64,000 bases of DNA from Paenibacillus tianmuensis (GCF_900100345.1 NZ_FMTT01000002.1:1-64000), one strand, 5' to 3'. Counted from the first letter of the stretch, positions 7,986 to 17,501 are shown. Numbers and translations: made by a program. The notes: a model not told the origin generated them from the sequence alone.

Positions 7986-10850
7986 TTAATCCGAATCCAG
8001 CACGATACGTTTTATTCGAATAATACCGTTGTTATAGTAATCCGTATTGCATGATTTTTCATTGACGTACCCTTCGCGCGGCAAATATCTCTTGTCGCCA
8101 TTTTCATGGATGAGCATGCAATCCCCTTGGTACATCGCAACATGGCCGCTGAGCAATAACAAATCTCCAACTTTGACAGTCGACCAGTCAGGCTTGGAAT
8201 TCCTGACTTTGTTATAAATGTCGCTTCCGATTTGCTGTTTGTACTGCGCCCCGGAAGAAGCATCCAGGTCAATCCGAAGCACGTTTTTGTAGACGAATTT
8301 TGTAAATTGATCGCAAGATAATTTAAGAGGAACCGCCCCTTCCGTTAAGCGTAGATCGTAAACGTCATTGGGCCAGCCTTTTATCTCCCAATGATAGGGT
8401 ATCTTATATTCTACATTCCCATTGGCATCTGTGGTTGGAAGAAACTGTCTTGCGAAGCTTTTGAGAGCTTCGCGTTTTTGTTCGGGACTTGCCTGATCGC
8501 CTGCATAGGGGTCCGGGCCAACCCATTTGTATTTCGTTTCGGTTGTAGGAACGCCTTCTCCGTCGCGATAGTTGAACGTCCCGTCTTTAACAAGGTAGCC
8601 GGTATTCGTTCCCGGAGTTGGCGGAGAACCGGTATTCGCCCCCTGATTCGGGGAGTGGCTGGTATTCGTTCCCTGATCGGACGATTGGACCGATGCCTTA
8701 ACCTCTTTCTTTCCTTCCGAAGTTTTCGGCCAAGGCGCAATGCCATTAGCTACTTGATGCACGTGCATTTTAAGCAGTTCCAGCGAAGTGTACGTTCCGA
8801 CCAAGCCGTACTGTTTGGAAAAATCGTACAAGCTCTCGTTCAATTCAGCGTCATAACTATTGTTAACCGCAAGCTTGTACTTAAAATCGTTGGGATACAT
8901 AGCCGCTATCTTATTGAGATTCTCCCTTGCGCCGCGGTCGCTCATTCCGTAACGATCCCTGATCTTGTTGGCCTCTTCTTCGATGCTCTTAAGCTTCTTT
9001 CCTGTTTGTTCGCTGTCTGCCGCGGGGCCGTTTTTTAACTCCCTGTATTGATCAGACAGCTCCTCCATCCGGTTAGCATCTACGTAAGAATCCGTTGTGC
9101 ATTCACGCATCATAGCGATATATTTCACTTTATCCCGCAAAGAATCGGCCAGTCCCCGGTAATACTGTTTATCCGCTTCTGTTCCGGCTGCATCGGCTTC
9201 ATACCACCGGCTTGTATAATCGTTCAATTGCTTGCGCGCCCAGTCAGGCATACTGCCAAGTTCGCTTAGCTTGTCACGTACCTCTCTCGCCCTTTCTTCC
9301 GCCGCCTTCATGCCTTCGGTATCGCCTTCCGCTTGAGCCTGATAATAGGCGATCTTGAACTTCTGCAGAAGAGGCCTGGACCACGAAGGGTAATAAGCTC
9401 CTTGCCGCAGTTCATCTGCCATGTCTTCAAAAGCTTTACGCTCCGCCTCCTGTGCCGGCAGCAATCGGATGGCCGATGCTTTATGATGGCTTTCCGTCTG
9501 TTCTCCGTCCATGCGAAAGCGGCTCATCCTGCTGTCTCCGTTGATTTCGTTCTCTGCCGACAGCTGCACCTTATGGCCATACAGGACCAAATCCACATCC
9601 GCAGCGAACGTAATATCTCCTTGACTGGATAAATCAATGCCCGTTTCTTGATCGATTCGAATATGCATCGCGTCATCGTTGGTCGAGATCACCATCCCTT
9701 GCTTCCCGAAGCGGATTTGTTTCTTCGTTCGCGTACTGAAATATTTCGTATTCGGGTCGGCTGTCATATCGCCTCGGGCGCTCTGCGGGCGTTTTCGGAA
9801 CGAGTGCTTAACGACCGCTTGCTCCTCTCTGCAGCTCGGAAAATACAGGTGGACCGTGTCTCCCGGCTCAGGCGTACAATGCCAGCCTATCGTCCCGCCT
9901 CCCGTATAAACAGTAGGATACGGAAACCAAACCGCTTCTTCCTTCTGCACTTCATCGTCTCGATCCAGTTGAAGCTTGACATGCTCTCCCTTGACATCTA
10001 TAACTTGCCCTTCCAAGGAAGCCCCGACCAACCGGTAATTATCTATAGTTTTGCAGGTGAGTCCCACTTCGGGAGTAAGGGTGTAGTGATACTCCAACAT
10101 CCCTTTTCTCATTACAGCAGACGATTGCGTGACAACGAAGGGCCGATTCTGGAATTTGACCACGTCGCCTATATCGAGATAGAGGTCTTCTTCCACTTCA
10201 TAGACCGTCAACTCGCGCTGCATAGGATGTCGATACGCCGTAAATTTAATCCCTTTCAACTTGTGGGTCGTTGCTCTTCTCGGAATGCCGAAACAAAACT
10301 TGGGCACATCGACGGTCGCATCCGCAACCAATCCCGTACCGAGCCGCGAAGCCGCCCTTACAAGAAACTCCCAGTCGGTTTCCTGATACTGCAGCAGAAA
10401 TTGGGCGATCTTCTCGCCTTCCGTCTGATCGTTGCAATCGGAGCCGTGGTATCCTCGAATCACCTTGTCCACAACATTGGAGTAAGTCATACTACTGTTT
10501 TGAAAAGATCGAACCTCTGGCGTTTTATCCAGGAGGCATGTATACGACAACCCTTCAACATTCATCCAATACACTTTGCTATGGCGTTCAATCGTGATCC
10601 GGGTTACCACTCCTTTAAAAAGACAGCGTACGCCCTCTTCTTCATCCAGTTCATACACTTCAATCGATTCTTTGGCCCCAGCCACATGTACATAATTGTC
10701 CTGCTGATCCTCCGGAATTTGCGCCGTCAGGCGGATGCTTCCGTGACCGTTGATTTTTTTCGTGATTTGCAATTCGAACCATTCTTGAATCTCGTAGGGT
10801 CCCACGATCTTCAGGTTGCCGTAAGTTGCTTTTCTTGCCACCGTCGTCAC
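7986..10850 (-). CDS. VgrG-like spike protein 2 fused to an NlpC/P60-type domain
   Basis: A 954-residue evolved VgrG starting at GTG. Residues 1-~450 repeat the spike plan of the neighbouring gene (LQYQETDWEFLVRAASRL, the OB fold ending IGWHCTPEPGDTVHLYFP, then beta-helix strands such as DVDLVLYGHKVQLSA). Residues ~480-590 are a charged helical module (YYPSWSRPLLQKF, MPDWARKQLNDY) shared with the lysozyme at 1986. A repetitive Asn/Thr/Gly/Pro linker (NTSHSPNQGANTG and similar) follows near 8590-8690. The last ~150 residues fit NlpC/P60 or amidase-like papain folds: Cys in LKLSCDQFTKFVY, His in LLLSGHVAMYQGD and a later His in MLIHENGDKR. Such domains cleave peptidoglycan stem peptides, so this spike probably carries its own wall-cutting effector. 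The gene starts eleven bases after the previous stop, within one operon. Confidence 0.85.
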   Translation of the reverse strand: MTTVARKATYGNLKIVGPYEIQEWFELQITKKINGHGSIRLTAQIPEDQQDNYVHVAGAKESIEVYELDEEEGVRCLFKGVVTRITIERHSKVYWMNVEGLSYTCLLDKTPEVRSFQNSSMTYSNVVDKVIRGYHGSDCNDQTEGEKIAQFLLQYQETDWEFLVRAASRLGTGLVADATVDVPKFCFGIPRRATTHKLKGIKFTAYRHPMQRELTVYEVEEDLYLDIGDVVKFQNRPFVVTQSSAVMRKGMLEYHYTLTPEVGLTCKTIDNYRLVGASLEGQVIDVKGEHVKLQLDRDDEVQKEEAVWFPYPTVYTGGGTIGWHCTPEPGDTVHLYFPSCREEQAVVKHSFRKRPQSARGDMTADPNTKYFSTRTKKQIRFGKQGMVISTNDDAMHIRIDQETGIDLSSQGDITFAADVDLVLYGHKVQLSAENEINGDSRMSRFRMDGEQTESHHKASAIRLLPAQEAERKAFEDMADELRQGAYYPSWSRPLLQKFKIAYYQAQAEGDTEGMKAAEERAREVRDKLSELGSMPDWARKQLNDYTSRWYEADAAGTEADKQYYRGLADSLRDKVKYIAMMRECTTDSYVDANRMEELSDQYRELKNGPAADSEQTGKKLKSIEEEANKIRDRYGMSDRGARENLNKIAAMYPNDFKYKLAVNNSYDAELNESLYDFSKQYGLVGTYTSLELLKMHVHQVANGIAPWPKTSEGKKEVKASVQSSDQGTNTSHSPNQGANTGSPPTPGTNTGYLVKDGTFNYRDGEGVPTTETKYKWVGPDPYAGDQASPEQKREALKSFARQFLPTTDANGNVEYKIPYHWEIKGWPNDVYDLRLTEGAVPLKLSCDQFTKFVYKNVLRIDLDASSGAQYKQQIGSDIYNKVRNSKPDWSTVKVGDLLLLSGHVAMYQGDCMLIHENGDKRYLPREGYVNEKSCNTDYYNNGIIRIKRIVLDSD

Positions 10851-10861
10851 TCCACTTCTGC

Positions 10862-11386
10862 TTATCGGATGAACTCAAGTCGAGTCAGTTGTATCCCCTG
10901 CGGATTTAGACTTAACGCAGATTCGGCGGTATCCACATCGACAACCAGATAAGGCTCGATGGTGCCAGCAATTTGAAACACCTTATAGCTGCCGATTTTG
11001 GACGAATCGAGAACGAGTTTGTTTATCGCGCCATTCTTATGCCATTCCGTTTCGGAACTGAGGCAGGAGACGGTTTCGGGCGCCAAGAACCAATAGACGG
11101 TTTGCTTGGATTGCTGCAGATCGGTCAAAATGACCAGTTTATATAAAATGTCTTTCTGACAGCGCTCCAACGCCTCTTTGAGACGCTCCGATACTAACGG
11201 GTAAGGACGTTCTATGTAATCGAGGTATTCATCCGACCCGCGTGTATAAAATTGCAAGCTCTCGTCCTTCAAAGCATAGAACCGTTCTTGGTAGCTTGCG
11301 CTTTTTGGCGAAAAAAACTGGGGGCCACCTACGGGCCGGGCATAGTCCGCTATTCTTGTATCCTGAGTCAGAAGATAGTATTCCAC
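10862..11386 (-). CDS. Unknown 174-aa protein of the injection-system operon
   Basis: I do not recognise this family with certainty. The protein is soluble, with an N-terminal MEYYLLTQDTRIADYARPVGG, a central helical part rich in Leu/Lys/Glu (LVSERLKEALERCQKDIL) and a C-terminal beta-rich tail (YLVVDVDTAESALSLNP). The N-terminal pattern is somewhat reminiscent of MXAN_0049-type immunity proteins (DUF1629), but length and position also fit a structural or adaptor protein. It sits directly upstream of the VgrG-NlpC fusion and downstream of another unknown gene with short gaps, so it is co-transcribed. An adaptor or chaperone for the spike is the natural guess from position alone. Confidence 0.6.
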   Translation of the reverse strand: MEYYLLTQDTRIADYARPVGGPQFFSPKSASYQERFYALKDESLQFYTRGSDEYLDYIERPYPLVSERLKEALERCQKDILYKLVILTDLQQSKQTVYWFLAPETVSCLSSETEWHKNGAINKLVLDSSKIGSYKVFQIAGTIEPYLVVDVDTAESALSLNPQGIQLTRLEFIR

Positions 11387-11412
11387 CGGCTAGTTCTCTC
11401 CTGCAATTGAAA

Positions 11413-12045
11413 TTATAAAATTTCTTGGGAACGTACAGGCTTCATCGTGGGTTGCACGCTCAATTTCTTTTGATAAACCAAGTCCATTCGACCTTTATAT
11501 TCGCCTGCATACACTTCCAAATCATCCTCGCATGCCAAGTCTTGAAACTCCGGCAGTTCTGCGGCTAACGGCATGACCTCTTGCGCCAAATAAACCACAT
11601 AGCGGTTCAATTCGGCAGCTTTCTGCAATTTGATTCGTTCCACATCGGGCGCAAAGATCTTGTTCATATACAGACGACTTTTCGCCTTCCATTCGGCTTC
11701 CAATCGTTCCAAACGCCCGAAAATCCAACTTGAATCATAAGCTATACAGCATGGGTCTTGGTCAAAAAACCAGTTCCGGTCATAAGCATGAACCATATGT
11801 TCGAATTTATTTTCCATAATAAACGTCCGGCGCATGGAGTACGTAATGTATCCGATTGCGCCTTTTTCCCCGGCTGACTGCTTCTCGCGTATATTCATGC
11901 AGAGTTGGCGGAACGACTGAATAAACTGTTCCGATAAATCATCCTTACAAGAATGATAGTTGCGTTCGAGCTCATCCAATTGCTCCTCGTAGGCCAGTTC
12001 GACGTAAGTATCGTAAAAATGCCGCAATGCTTCCTGTCTATTCAT
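11413..12045 (-). CDS. Unknown helical protein of the injection-system operon
   Basis: A protein of about 210 residues, predicted mostly helical from its Leu/Glu/Lys/Arg composition, with aromatic-rich motifs (YITYSMRRTFIMENKFEH, NWFFDQDP). I place the start at the ATG at 12045, which has AAAGGGAG seven bases upstream, rather than at the longer frame from 12087 that has no such site. No catalytic signature, signal peptide or membrane segment is visible. It lies between the tail-fibre/TssK-like candidate and the small protein preceding VgrG, so a baseplate wedge or spike-adaptor role is plausible but not shown. Homologues should be sought beside contractile-tail genes of other Bacillales. Confidence 0.6.
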   Translation of the reverse strand: MNRQEALRHFYDTYVELAYEEQLDELERNYHSCKDDLSEQFIQSFRQLCMNIREKQSAGEKGAIGYITYSMRRTFIMENKFEHMVHAYDRNWFFDQDPCCIAYDSSWIFGRLERLEAEWKAKSRLYMNKIFAPDVERIKLQKAAELNRYVVYLAQEVMPLAAELPEFQDLACEDDLEVYAGEYKGRMDLVYQKKLSVQPTMKPVRSQEIL

Positions 12046-12076
12046 TTGGCCGCTCCCTTTCGAGTAACCTTCATGG

Positions 12077-12850
12077 CTACTCCACAATCATCCGCCGCGG
12101 ACCGCCCGGCCTTATTTCCGGCCCCCGGCGGTTTCCGCCTTGAACGTCGTCCAAGATGCGTCCCAAATATTTGTGAATCTGCCCGTTGTCGTACGCCTTA
12201 AAGCCCATGCCAAGCCGGGTCCCGATATAATGCAGGATCAGCTCGCGGTCGACGGCTTCCTGACTCATGCACTGCATCGCAAAGGCGATGTCGTACGGGT
12301 TCGTGCTGCCCCGGCTGAGCAGCTGGCTGGCAAAATACCGCAGCAACGCAGGGTGAACGCTGCGCTGCCCGACGCCCGCATAAGCCGCATGGATAACGTT
12401 CCACGTATTGAACTCGGTGGCAAAGTCCGCGAAACTCTGGTACTCCGACCGCAGCTTCGCGCCCTCCTTCAGCTTGAACCGCCCAAGCTCCAGCTCGCTG
12501 CCGCCGGCGGCCTCCTCGTCCAGAACGAGCTCCGCGCCGTACACCGTATAATCGCTTTGCTCCTCCGCTGCGTGAAAGCGGACTTTGAGCACGGTCTCCT
12601 TGCCCGTCGCAGCGTAAGGCACCTGCTGCTGCTCCTCCAGCGTGTACAGCCGGCCGCCGTGCTTGACGATCCCGCAGCCGACCACAAGCTGTTCCGCTTC
12701 CACTCTTACATCGACTCCCGCTACAATGCCGTCCGAGTACGACTGAAAATACAGGTCCGCGAGCTGCCTCGGGTAATCCCTCAGGCTCTCCAGCATCTCC
12801 CGCTTCAGAATCCGGCCTTTATGAAAATTCGGATATATATTGGAGAACAT
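12077..12850 (-). CDS. Candidate baseplate/adaptor protein (fibre- or TssK-like N-terminus)
   Basis: A 257-residue protein. Its N-terminus (YPNFHKGRILKREMLESL, DLYFQSYSDGIVAGVDV, then GCGIVKHGGRLYTLEE) shows the pattern of a helix leading to 'dGI-x-G' and 'GxhxxxGxhY' beta turns. I associate that pattern with attachment domains of tail-fibre proteins and the shell domain of the T6SS baseplate protein TssK. The C-terminal ~120 residues look helical and include a Pro/Gly/Arg-rich tail (GGNRRGPEIRPGGPRR). No catalytic site or membrane segment is visible. It follows the Hsp70-like gene by ten bases. The assignment as baseplate component is inference from weak sequence pattern plus context; I would not exclude another structural role. 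Confidence 0.55.
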   Translation of the reverse strand: MFSNIYPNFHKGRILKREMLESLRDYPRQLADLYFQSYSDGIVAGVDVRVEAEQLVVGCGIVKHGGRLYTLEEQQQVPYAATGKETVLKVRFHAAEEQSDYTVYGAELVLDEEAAGGSELELGRFKLKEGAKLRSEYQSFADFATEFNTWNVIHAAYAGVGQRSVHPALLRYFASQLLSRGSTNPYDIAFAMQCMSQEAVDRELILHYIGTRLGMGFKAYDNGQIHKYLGRILDDVQGGNRRGPEIRPGGPRRMIVE

Positions 12851-12860
12851 GCGCTACCTC

Positions 12861-15509
12861 CTATTTCCAGCCGTCAAAGAAATCAAGCTCCGACAGATCG
12901 TTTTCAAATGCAAAAAAGCGCTTGCTTCCCAAGTACAACTGCTCGTCCTCCCGCGCGACCGGCACCACATGGAAGCCCCACTCGTTGTCCTCCGCGAACA
13001 CGAAAAATTTGACCTCGCCGTTCTGGATGGAGTCCGTGTCGTCCTGCGGAATCTTGGCCCCGTACCGTCCGGCGATGTCCTCGTAGCGGATCGGCTCGAA
13101 GCTGCCCGGCTCGTTGGCATACGCGTACTTGTGACGCACGGCGCCGTCGCTTCCTTTCAAGAAAAACTCCACCTCCTTGACCTCGAACGGCCGGGAGATG
13201 GACCCTTGCACCTGATTCAGCCTTTCCTGGCTGCTGATCAAGAGCTTCTCCTGCCGGCTGTGGGTGAAGGCGCTGACGGTATAAGGGACAACCGGCGCAT
13301 GATTCGTAATATAGGCCTCGATCGTGCCCGCCTTCCTCGCGCTGAGATAGCGGATCGCGCCCCGCAGGCAGGCCAGCTTCAATTCCGGAACGCTGTCGCT
13401 CTCCTCCGTTTTTTGCCGGAATTCGATGCTGCGGCCCGGGACGAATTCCTTCAGCGCTTCGCGGAAGCTGTCGATGCGGCACGATTGGCCGGTCAGCTTG
13501 ATGATGGAATATTCCTGCAGCCGCCCGTCCTGGTAGAAATCTTCCAGGAACTTGCGCACGATGTCGTAAATATCCGCTTTGATCAACTGGTTGATCTCGT
13601 TAATATTGAACACGACGCGGGGGAATTCGTAGATATCCTTCATGCGGCCATTCTCGTAGGCGGACAGGCACCAGCGGTCCACCGCCGTAATTTTCAGATC
13701 CTGCTCCTGCCGGTCCCCGGTCTGCGAATCGAACCGGTTGCGCAGAATGCCCGTCTTGCGGAAAAACTCTTTCTTCATGCTGTCGGCGATTTCCCATAAA
13801 AAGTAATAATTACTTTTTACCCGCAGGTATTCTTCGCGCGTCCGGTTTTCGTAATCCTTGAACCGGGTCGGAATGATGCGTTCCGCCTCCCGGTAGCGCG
13901 CTTCGAATTGCTCGTAAACCGATTCGACGCCGAATTCGTCCACATGCCGGAACAAATCGGGGCCAGGAATGCCGATCAGGCTGTCGATATCCGGCACGCT
14001 GCCGCCCTTGGTGTAATAATCGGCAAAGACGATTTTCATGAACTGCAAAATCCGGTATGTAATGTTGTTGCCGCCAAAATTGGTGTCGCCGTTCTCGTAG
14101 GCCGTATGAATATCCAGCTTGTAGGAGATGTGGCCGTCCTCGATCCGAAATCGGCACGAAGACAAATCCGTCGTTCCTCCGCCGCAGTCGATGACGAGCG
14201 CATTGTACGTTTCGCCGTCCATAAACGTATTTTTCTCGATCTGATCGGCGATCGTATTGAACAGCACGGCCATCCCTTCGTCGAGCGCATCCTCCGATTC
14301 GATACGGTAATCCGGCAGCAGCTCCGCGAACATTTCGGCGAACTGCGTCTTCAGCTTCACGGGGCTGGAAATGTGCAGCTTGCGGAAGCGGCACTTGAAT
14401 TGATGCTCCGCCGTTTCGATCACGTGAAGCAGATAGGCGCGCAAAATGTCGTTTCTGCGGACGACCGTCGTATTCCCTTGTCCGTCCACAATTTCCTCGG
14501 GAAGCTTATACCGGTTGACCCATCGCTTGATACCGTGAAAGACGGTAGCATGGCCGGTATACCCGTTCTTCTTCATAAATTTCATGGCTTCATGGCCAAA
14601 ATAATAGTTCACCTGCTGGGTATCCGAGCAGTCCGCTACGGCGACAATCGTCGGCAGCAGCTCGATCCATTCCTCCCGTTTACCGCTGACCGCCGGGAAT
14701 TTCACCAGATTGATGCTGTTCAACCGAAGCGTTCCGTTCAACAAATCGTGGCGGGAGGGGTTCGAAATGTAGCTGCTGTCCAGATAAGCGCCCGCCGTTG
14801 TGTTGGACGTACCGAAATCGATGGCCAGCACCGCATCGGTATCTTCCAGGTCCCTGATTTCCAGCTCCGGAATCGGAATCCGCCAGTAGTGCAGATTCGT
14901 AGGCGGCAGTGGCTTGCTGCGGGCGTAGGTCTGGTATACATATTCCGAATCCTGCTTGCGAAACAGCAGGAAGCTGTAATTTTTGTTCGAGGTGCGGCGA
15001 AATGTCATTTCCTTGGAAGCCGTCAGGCAGTACATACCCGGGTCCGGCCCGTCCTTGACCAGATTCATAATGCCGCACAGCTCCATATGATCGTTGATGA
15101 GCAGTACATTCGATTCGGTGGCGGTACCCGGAGCTTTGACCCGGTATTGGTCCTGTTTATCTACCCTAAGTCCGTCGTACAGCGTCACTTTAGCCGGAAT
15201 TTGAATGCTGCCGTCATCCGGCAGCGGCGTATTCAAATACCGGGCGATCGCTACCTCCACGCGCTCCCATCCGTGCTCATCGAAGCTTTGGATCAGCAGG
15301 CTTTGCTCCGCGCTGCGGTATTTCAGAATCGTGCGGATGAGCGCCTCGCGGTCGAGCGGTCCCGAGAGCCCTTCGACCAGCTTCTCCTTATGGCAGATGC
15401 TCCGCAATTGCAGCGTCGTCATCTCCGACAGCTCGTCCCGCGTGTACTTGACCTTGCTCGTCTCTTCCGTGCCGCCGTTCTTCGGCGAGTTTAGCTTATA
15501 CGTTCTCAT
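12861..15509 (-). CDS. Hsp70/actin-fold ATPase-like protein of the injection-system operon
   Basis: An 882-residue protein. Residues ~20-65 form a small helical domain (LSEMTTLQLRSICHKEKL) similar in pattern to SAP-type motifs. A ~150-residue unknown domain follows. From residue ~227 an Hsp70/actin nucleotide fold begins: phosphate-1 loop AIDFGTSNTTAG, phosphate-2 loop VIDCGGGTTDLSSC, and later an adenosine-type motif near IIKLTGQSCRID. The C-terminal ~200 residues have no resemblance to an Hsp70 substrate domain that I can see. I start at the ATG at 15509 because AAAGGAG stands seven bases upstream. The protein may be an ATP-dependent chaperone for assembly or sheath recycling, the job that ClpV does in T6SS, in partnership with the DnaJ-domain protein encoded upstream. 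That role is inference. Confidence 0.75.
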   Translation of the reverse strand: MRTYKLNSPKNGGTEETSKVKYTRDELSEMTTLQLRSICHKEKLVEGLSGPLDREALIRTILKYRSAEQSLLIQSFDEHGWERVEVAIARYLNTPLPDDGSIQIPAKVTLYDGLRVDKQDQYRVKAPGTATESNVLLINDHMELCGIMNLVKDGPDPGMYCLTASKEMTFRRTSNKNYSFLLFRKQDSEYVYQTYARSKPLPPTNLHYWRIPIPELEIRDLEDTDAVLAIDFGTSNTTAGAYLDSSYISNPSRHDLLNGTLRLNSINLVKFPAVSGKREEWIELLPTIVAVADCSDTQQVNYYFGHEAMKFMKKNGYTGHATVFHGIKRWVNRYKLPEEIVDGQGNTTVVRRNDILRAYLLHVIETAEHQFKCRFRKLHISSPVKLKTQFAEMFAELLPDYRIESEDALDEGMAVLFNTIADQIEKNTFMDGETYNALVIDCGGGTTDLSSCRFRIEDGHISYKLDIHTAYENGDTNFGGNNITYRILQFMKIVFADYYTKGGSVPDIDSLIGIPGPDLFRHVDEFGVESVYEQFEARYREAERIIPTRFKDYENRTREEYLRVKSNYYFLWEIADSMKKEFFRKTGILRNRFDSQTGDRQEQDLKITAVDRWCLSAYENGRMKDIYEFPRVVFNINEINQLIKADIYDIVRKFLEDFYQDGRLQEYSIIKLTGQSCRIDSFREALKEFVPGRSIEFRQKTEESDSVPELKLACLRGAIRYLSARKAGTIEAYITNHAPVVPYTVSAFTHSRQEKLLISSQERLNQVQGSISRPFEVKEVEFFLKGSDGAVRHKYAYANEPGSFEPIRYEDIAGRYGAKIPQDDTDSIQNGEVKFFVFAEDNEWGFHVVPVAREDEQLYLGSKRFFAFENDLSELDFFDGWK

Positions 15510-15534
15510 GTCTCCGCTCCTTTCGTAGAAACCT

Positions 15535-16233
15535 CTAATAGATCGCGATATGATCCACCCGCATCGTGTCCTCAACGTCCACCATGCCGAAATGATTATC
15601 CCAATACGTCTCCGTATGAAAACGCACGGGCAGAAACAGGTCCTTGATCAGTTCCAGCTTCGCCCGTGTGATCTCATTCTCCCGCTGCCCCACATAGAAC
15701 AACAGTTCGTCTTTTTCCTCGCAATTCGCGTAAATCGTCGAATGCTTGAACAATTTCCGCATCGTATCCTTCAGCAGATACACCGCTTCCCCCGTCTCGT
15801 ACAGCCGCAGCAGATTGCAGGCCACAACTTCCTGCTCCTCCCGGTTCAGCAGCCTCAGCCGGTCCCGGACGCCGTCGCCGAACAGCCCCGCTTCCATATC
15901 CCGGAGCACGAACCGGATATAAAATTCCCGCTTGTTCATACCCTGCATGAGGTCGATATCGGTCAAGAAATGCATCGCAAGATCGAACAGCGTGCGCCGG
16001 AATTCCGTATCCTCTTGATTGTTAATATCGAACAAATCGCGGAAAATATCGTAAAACCGGTAATACGGATTCACTTCGACCGTACGCTCTTCGACGGTGC
16101 GGGCATTCAGCGTTTCGGTGCTCAGCTCCATATAAGGCGAGTACACTTTGGCGGGGGCAAAATAAAGGTCGTCCTTCGGCGTGCCCGCGTCCGCAGCCCG
16201 AATGACCAGATCCCATACGTAATTCAAGCCCAT
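15535..16233 (-). CDS. Unknown 232-aa protein, candidate baseplate component
   Basis: I do not recognise the family. The protein has aromatic-rich patches (VNPYYRFYDIFRDLFD, NKREFYIRFVLRDMEAGLF), a Leu/Glu/Arg-rich helical middle, and ends with EDTMRVDHIAIY. There is no signal peptide, membrane segment or evident catalytic motif. The ATG overlaps the end of the upstream 425-aa gene by ten bases, so the two are translationally coupled and their products probably act together, possibly in a complex of fixed stoichiometry. A conserved pair of medium-size proteins next to sheath, tube and spike genes is what one expects of baseplate wedge proteins (TssF/TssG in T6SS, gp6/gp53 in phage T4), but I see no direct sequence evidence. 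Confidence 0.6.
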   Translation of the reverse strand: MGLNYVWDLVIRAADAGTPKDDLYFAPAKVYSPYMELSTETLNARTVEERTVEVNPYYRFYDIFRDLFDINNQEDTEFRRTLFDLAMHFLTDIDLMQGMNKREFYIRFVLRDMEAGLFGDGVRDRLRLLNREEQEVVACNLLRLYETGEAVYLLKDTMRKLFKHSTIYANCEEKDELLFYVGQRENEITRAKLELIKDLFLPVRFHTETYWDNHFGMVDVEDTMRVDHIAIY

Positions 16234-17501
16234 TCCCCTTCGCAGACGTATTCTGGAAAATACATTTGGATCTCGGACACGACAAAGCTCATCAAATCCT
16301 GCAAAATAAAGCTCTCGCTCCGGCGGGCTCTAAAACGGAGCCGCATCCGTTTTTTGTCGTTCTCCACCCTCACGTTGTCGCTGATGAACGGGTTCATCCC
16401 GTAGGTGACTTCCTCTCCGTCCGCCTCGTCCCTAATCTCGACCTGCACCAACTCGAGATCGTCCGAAGCTTCGAAGGAGCCTGCAATCCGCGCAATCTCG
16501 CCCTTCGCCCGAACGACGACCGGGTGCTTGCGGGAGAAGCGGCCGGTGAAGCTGCTTTTCCGCTTGTTCGAAACGAGCTCGTAAGCCAGACGGCCGAGCT
16601 TCGTAGGTGTCGGCTGCGTAATTTTCAGCACGTTCCAGTTCCCAGATTTGTCCTGCGGGGACACGATGTTCAATTCCTCCGGCATCCGCTTAATATACCG
16701 GATCAGCGCCTCGTCCCCGTCGACCAAATAGCCGTGCTGCGTCCCCGTCTTGCGCAAGGAGAGCACATGCTCGAAATTAATCCGGTCGGCGGCCGGCACC
16801 GGGAAGCCTACGTTTTTGAGCTCCAAGCGCTCAATGTTCCACATCGGCACCATGTCCAGCTTTTTGTACGCTTCGAATTCCTCCAGAAAAATCCGGACTT
16901 CAAGCAGCTCCTCCTCCGCACTTGTCGGCTGTTCCCCGCCGGTCCACAGCACGTCGAAAAACTTGCCCGCATATGGATGATTCACCGTCTTCCACGGCAC
17001 GTTATTTTTTTGGAAAATAAAATAGAGCTTTTCCAGCTCGCGGATATACGTGAGGTTTTGCCGCAGACGTACCTGAATGGACCGGGTGCCTCCGGTAGTC
17101 ACGATTTCTCCCCGGAACGTGCGTTTTCCGCGAAGCAGCTCCTTCAGCTTGGAGTAATCGCACTGCAAAAACAGCGTCATCAGCAGCGCCTCTTCCCCGC
17201 GCTGCATTTGCTCCGTCACGCTCCGCAGGTCGCACGTTTTCGGCTCGGTGTCGGCCGCAAGCATCGGGTACAGAAACTCGTGAATCGGATCGATCTCTTC
17301 CCGGGCACACAAGGTCACATAGATGTCGTGCCGGTCCTCCTGGTCCTCCACCTCGTTAAACACGCGCTCCTCCAGCTTGCGGTTCAAGTCCTCCTGATAC
17401 TCCACTAGGTTCAAAAAGACGCCCGTCACAATTTGCTTCAAGAGCTTGCGCTGTTCGAGATCCTCTATTCGGTTCAGCCTGTCCAGCAAGATGTCTTTCA
17501 T
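16224..17501 (-). CDS. Unknown 425-aa protein, candidate baseplate wedge component
   Basis: A soluble 425-residue protein. The N-terminal ~100 residues are helical and acidic (LNRIEDLEQRKLLKQIV, DQEDRHDIYVTL). The middle holds aromatic/basic strands (VRLRQNLTYIRELEKLYFIF, NNVPWKTVNHPYAGKFFDV), and the C-terminal ~120 residues look beta-rich, ending ESFILQDLMSFVVSEIQ. I cannot assign a known family. It is encoded right after the membrane-anchored degenerate phosphatase and overlaps the next gene. Context (sheath, tube, spike, phosphorylation proteins) makes a baseplate or membrane-docking role plausible. The candidate analogue would be TssF/gp6, but the match is positional only. Structure prediction would settle this better than sequence search. 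Confidence 0.6.
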   Translation of the reverse strand: MKDILLDRLNRIEDLEQRKLLKQIVTGVFLNLVEYQEDLNRKLEERVFNEVEDQEDRHDIYVTLCAREEIDPIHEFLYPMLAADTEPKTCDLRSVTEQMQRGEEALLMTLFLQCDYSKLKELLRGKRTFRGEIVTTGGTRSIQVRLRQNLTYIRELEKLYFIFQKNNVPWKTVNHPYAGKFFDVLWTGGEQPTSAEEELLEVRIFLEEFEAYKKLDMVPMWNIERLELKNVGFPVPAADRINFEHVLSLRKTGTQHGYLVDGDEALIRYIKRMPEELNIVSPQDKSGNWNVLKITQPTPTKLGRLAYELVSNKRKSSFTGRFSRKHPVVVRAKGEIARIAGSFEASDDLELVQVEIRDEADGEEVTYGMNPFISDNVRVENDKKRMRLRFRARRSESFILQDLMSFVVSEIQMYFPEYVCEGEWA

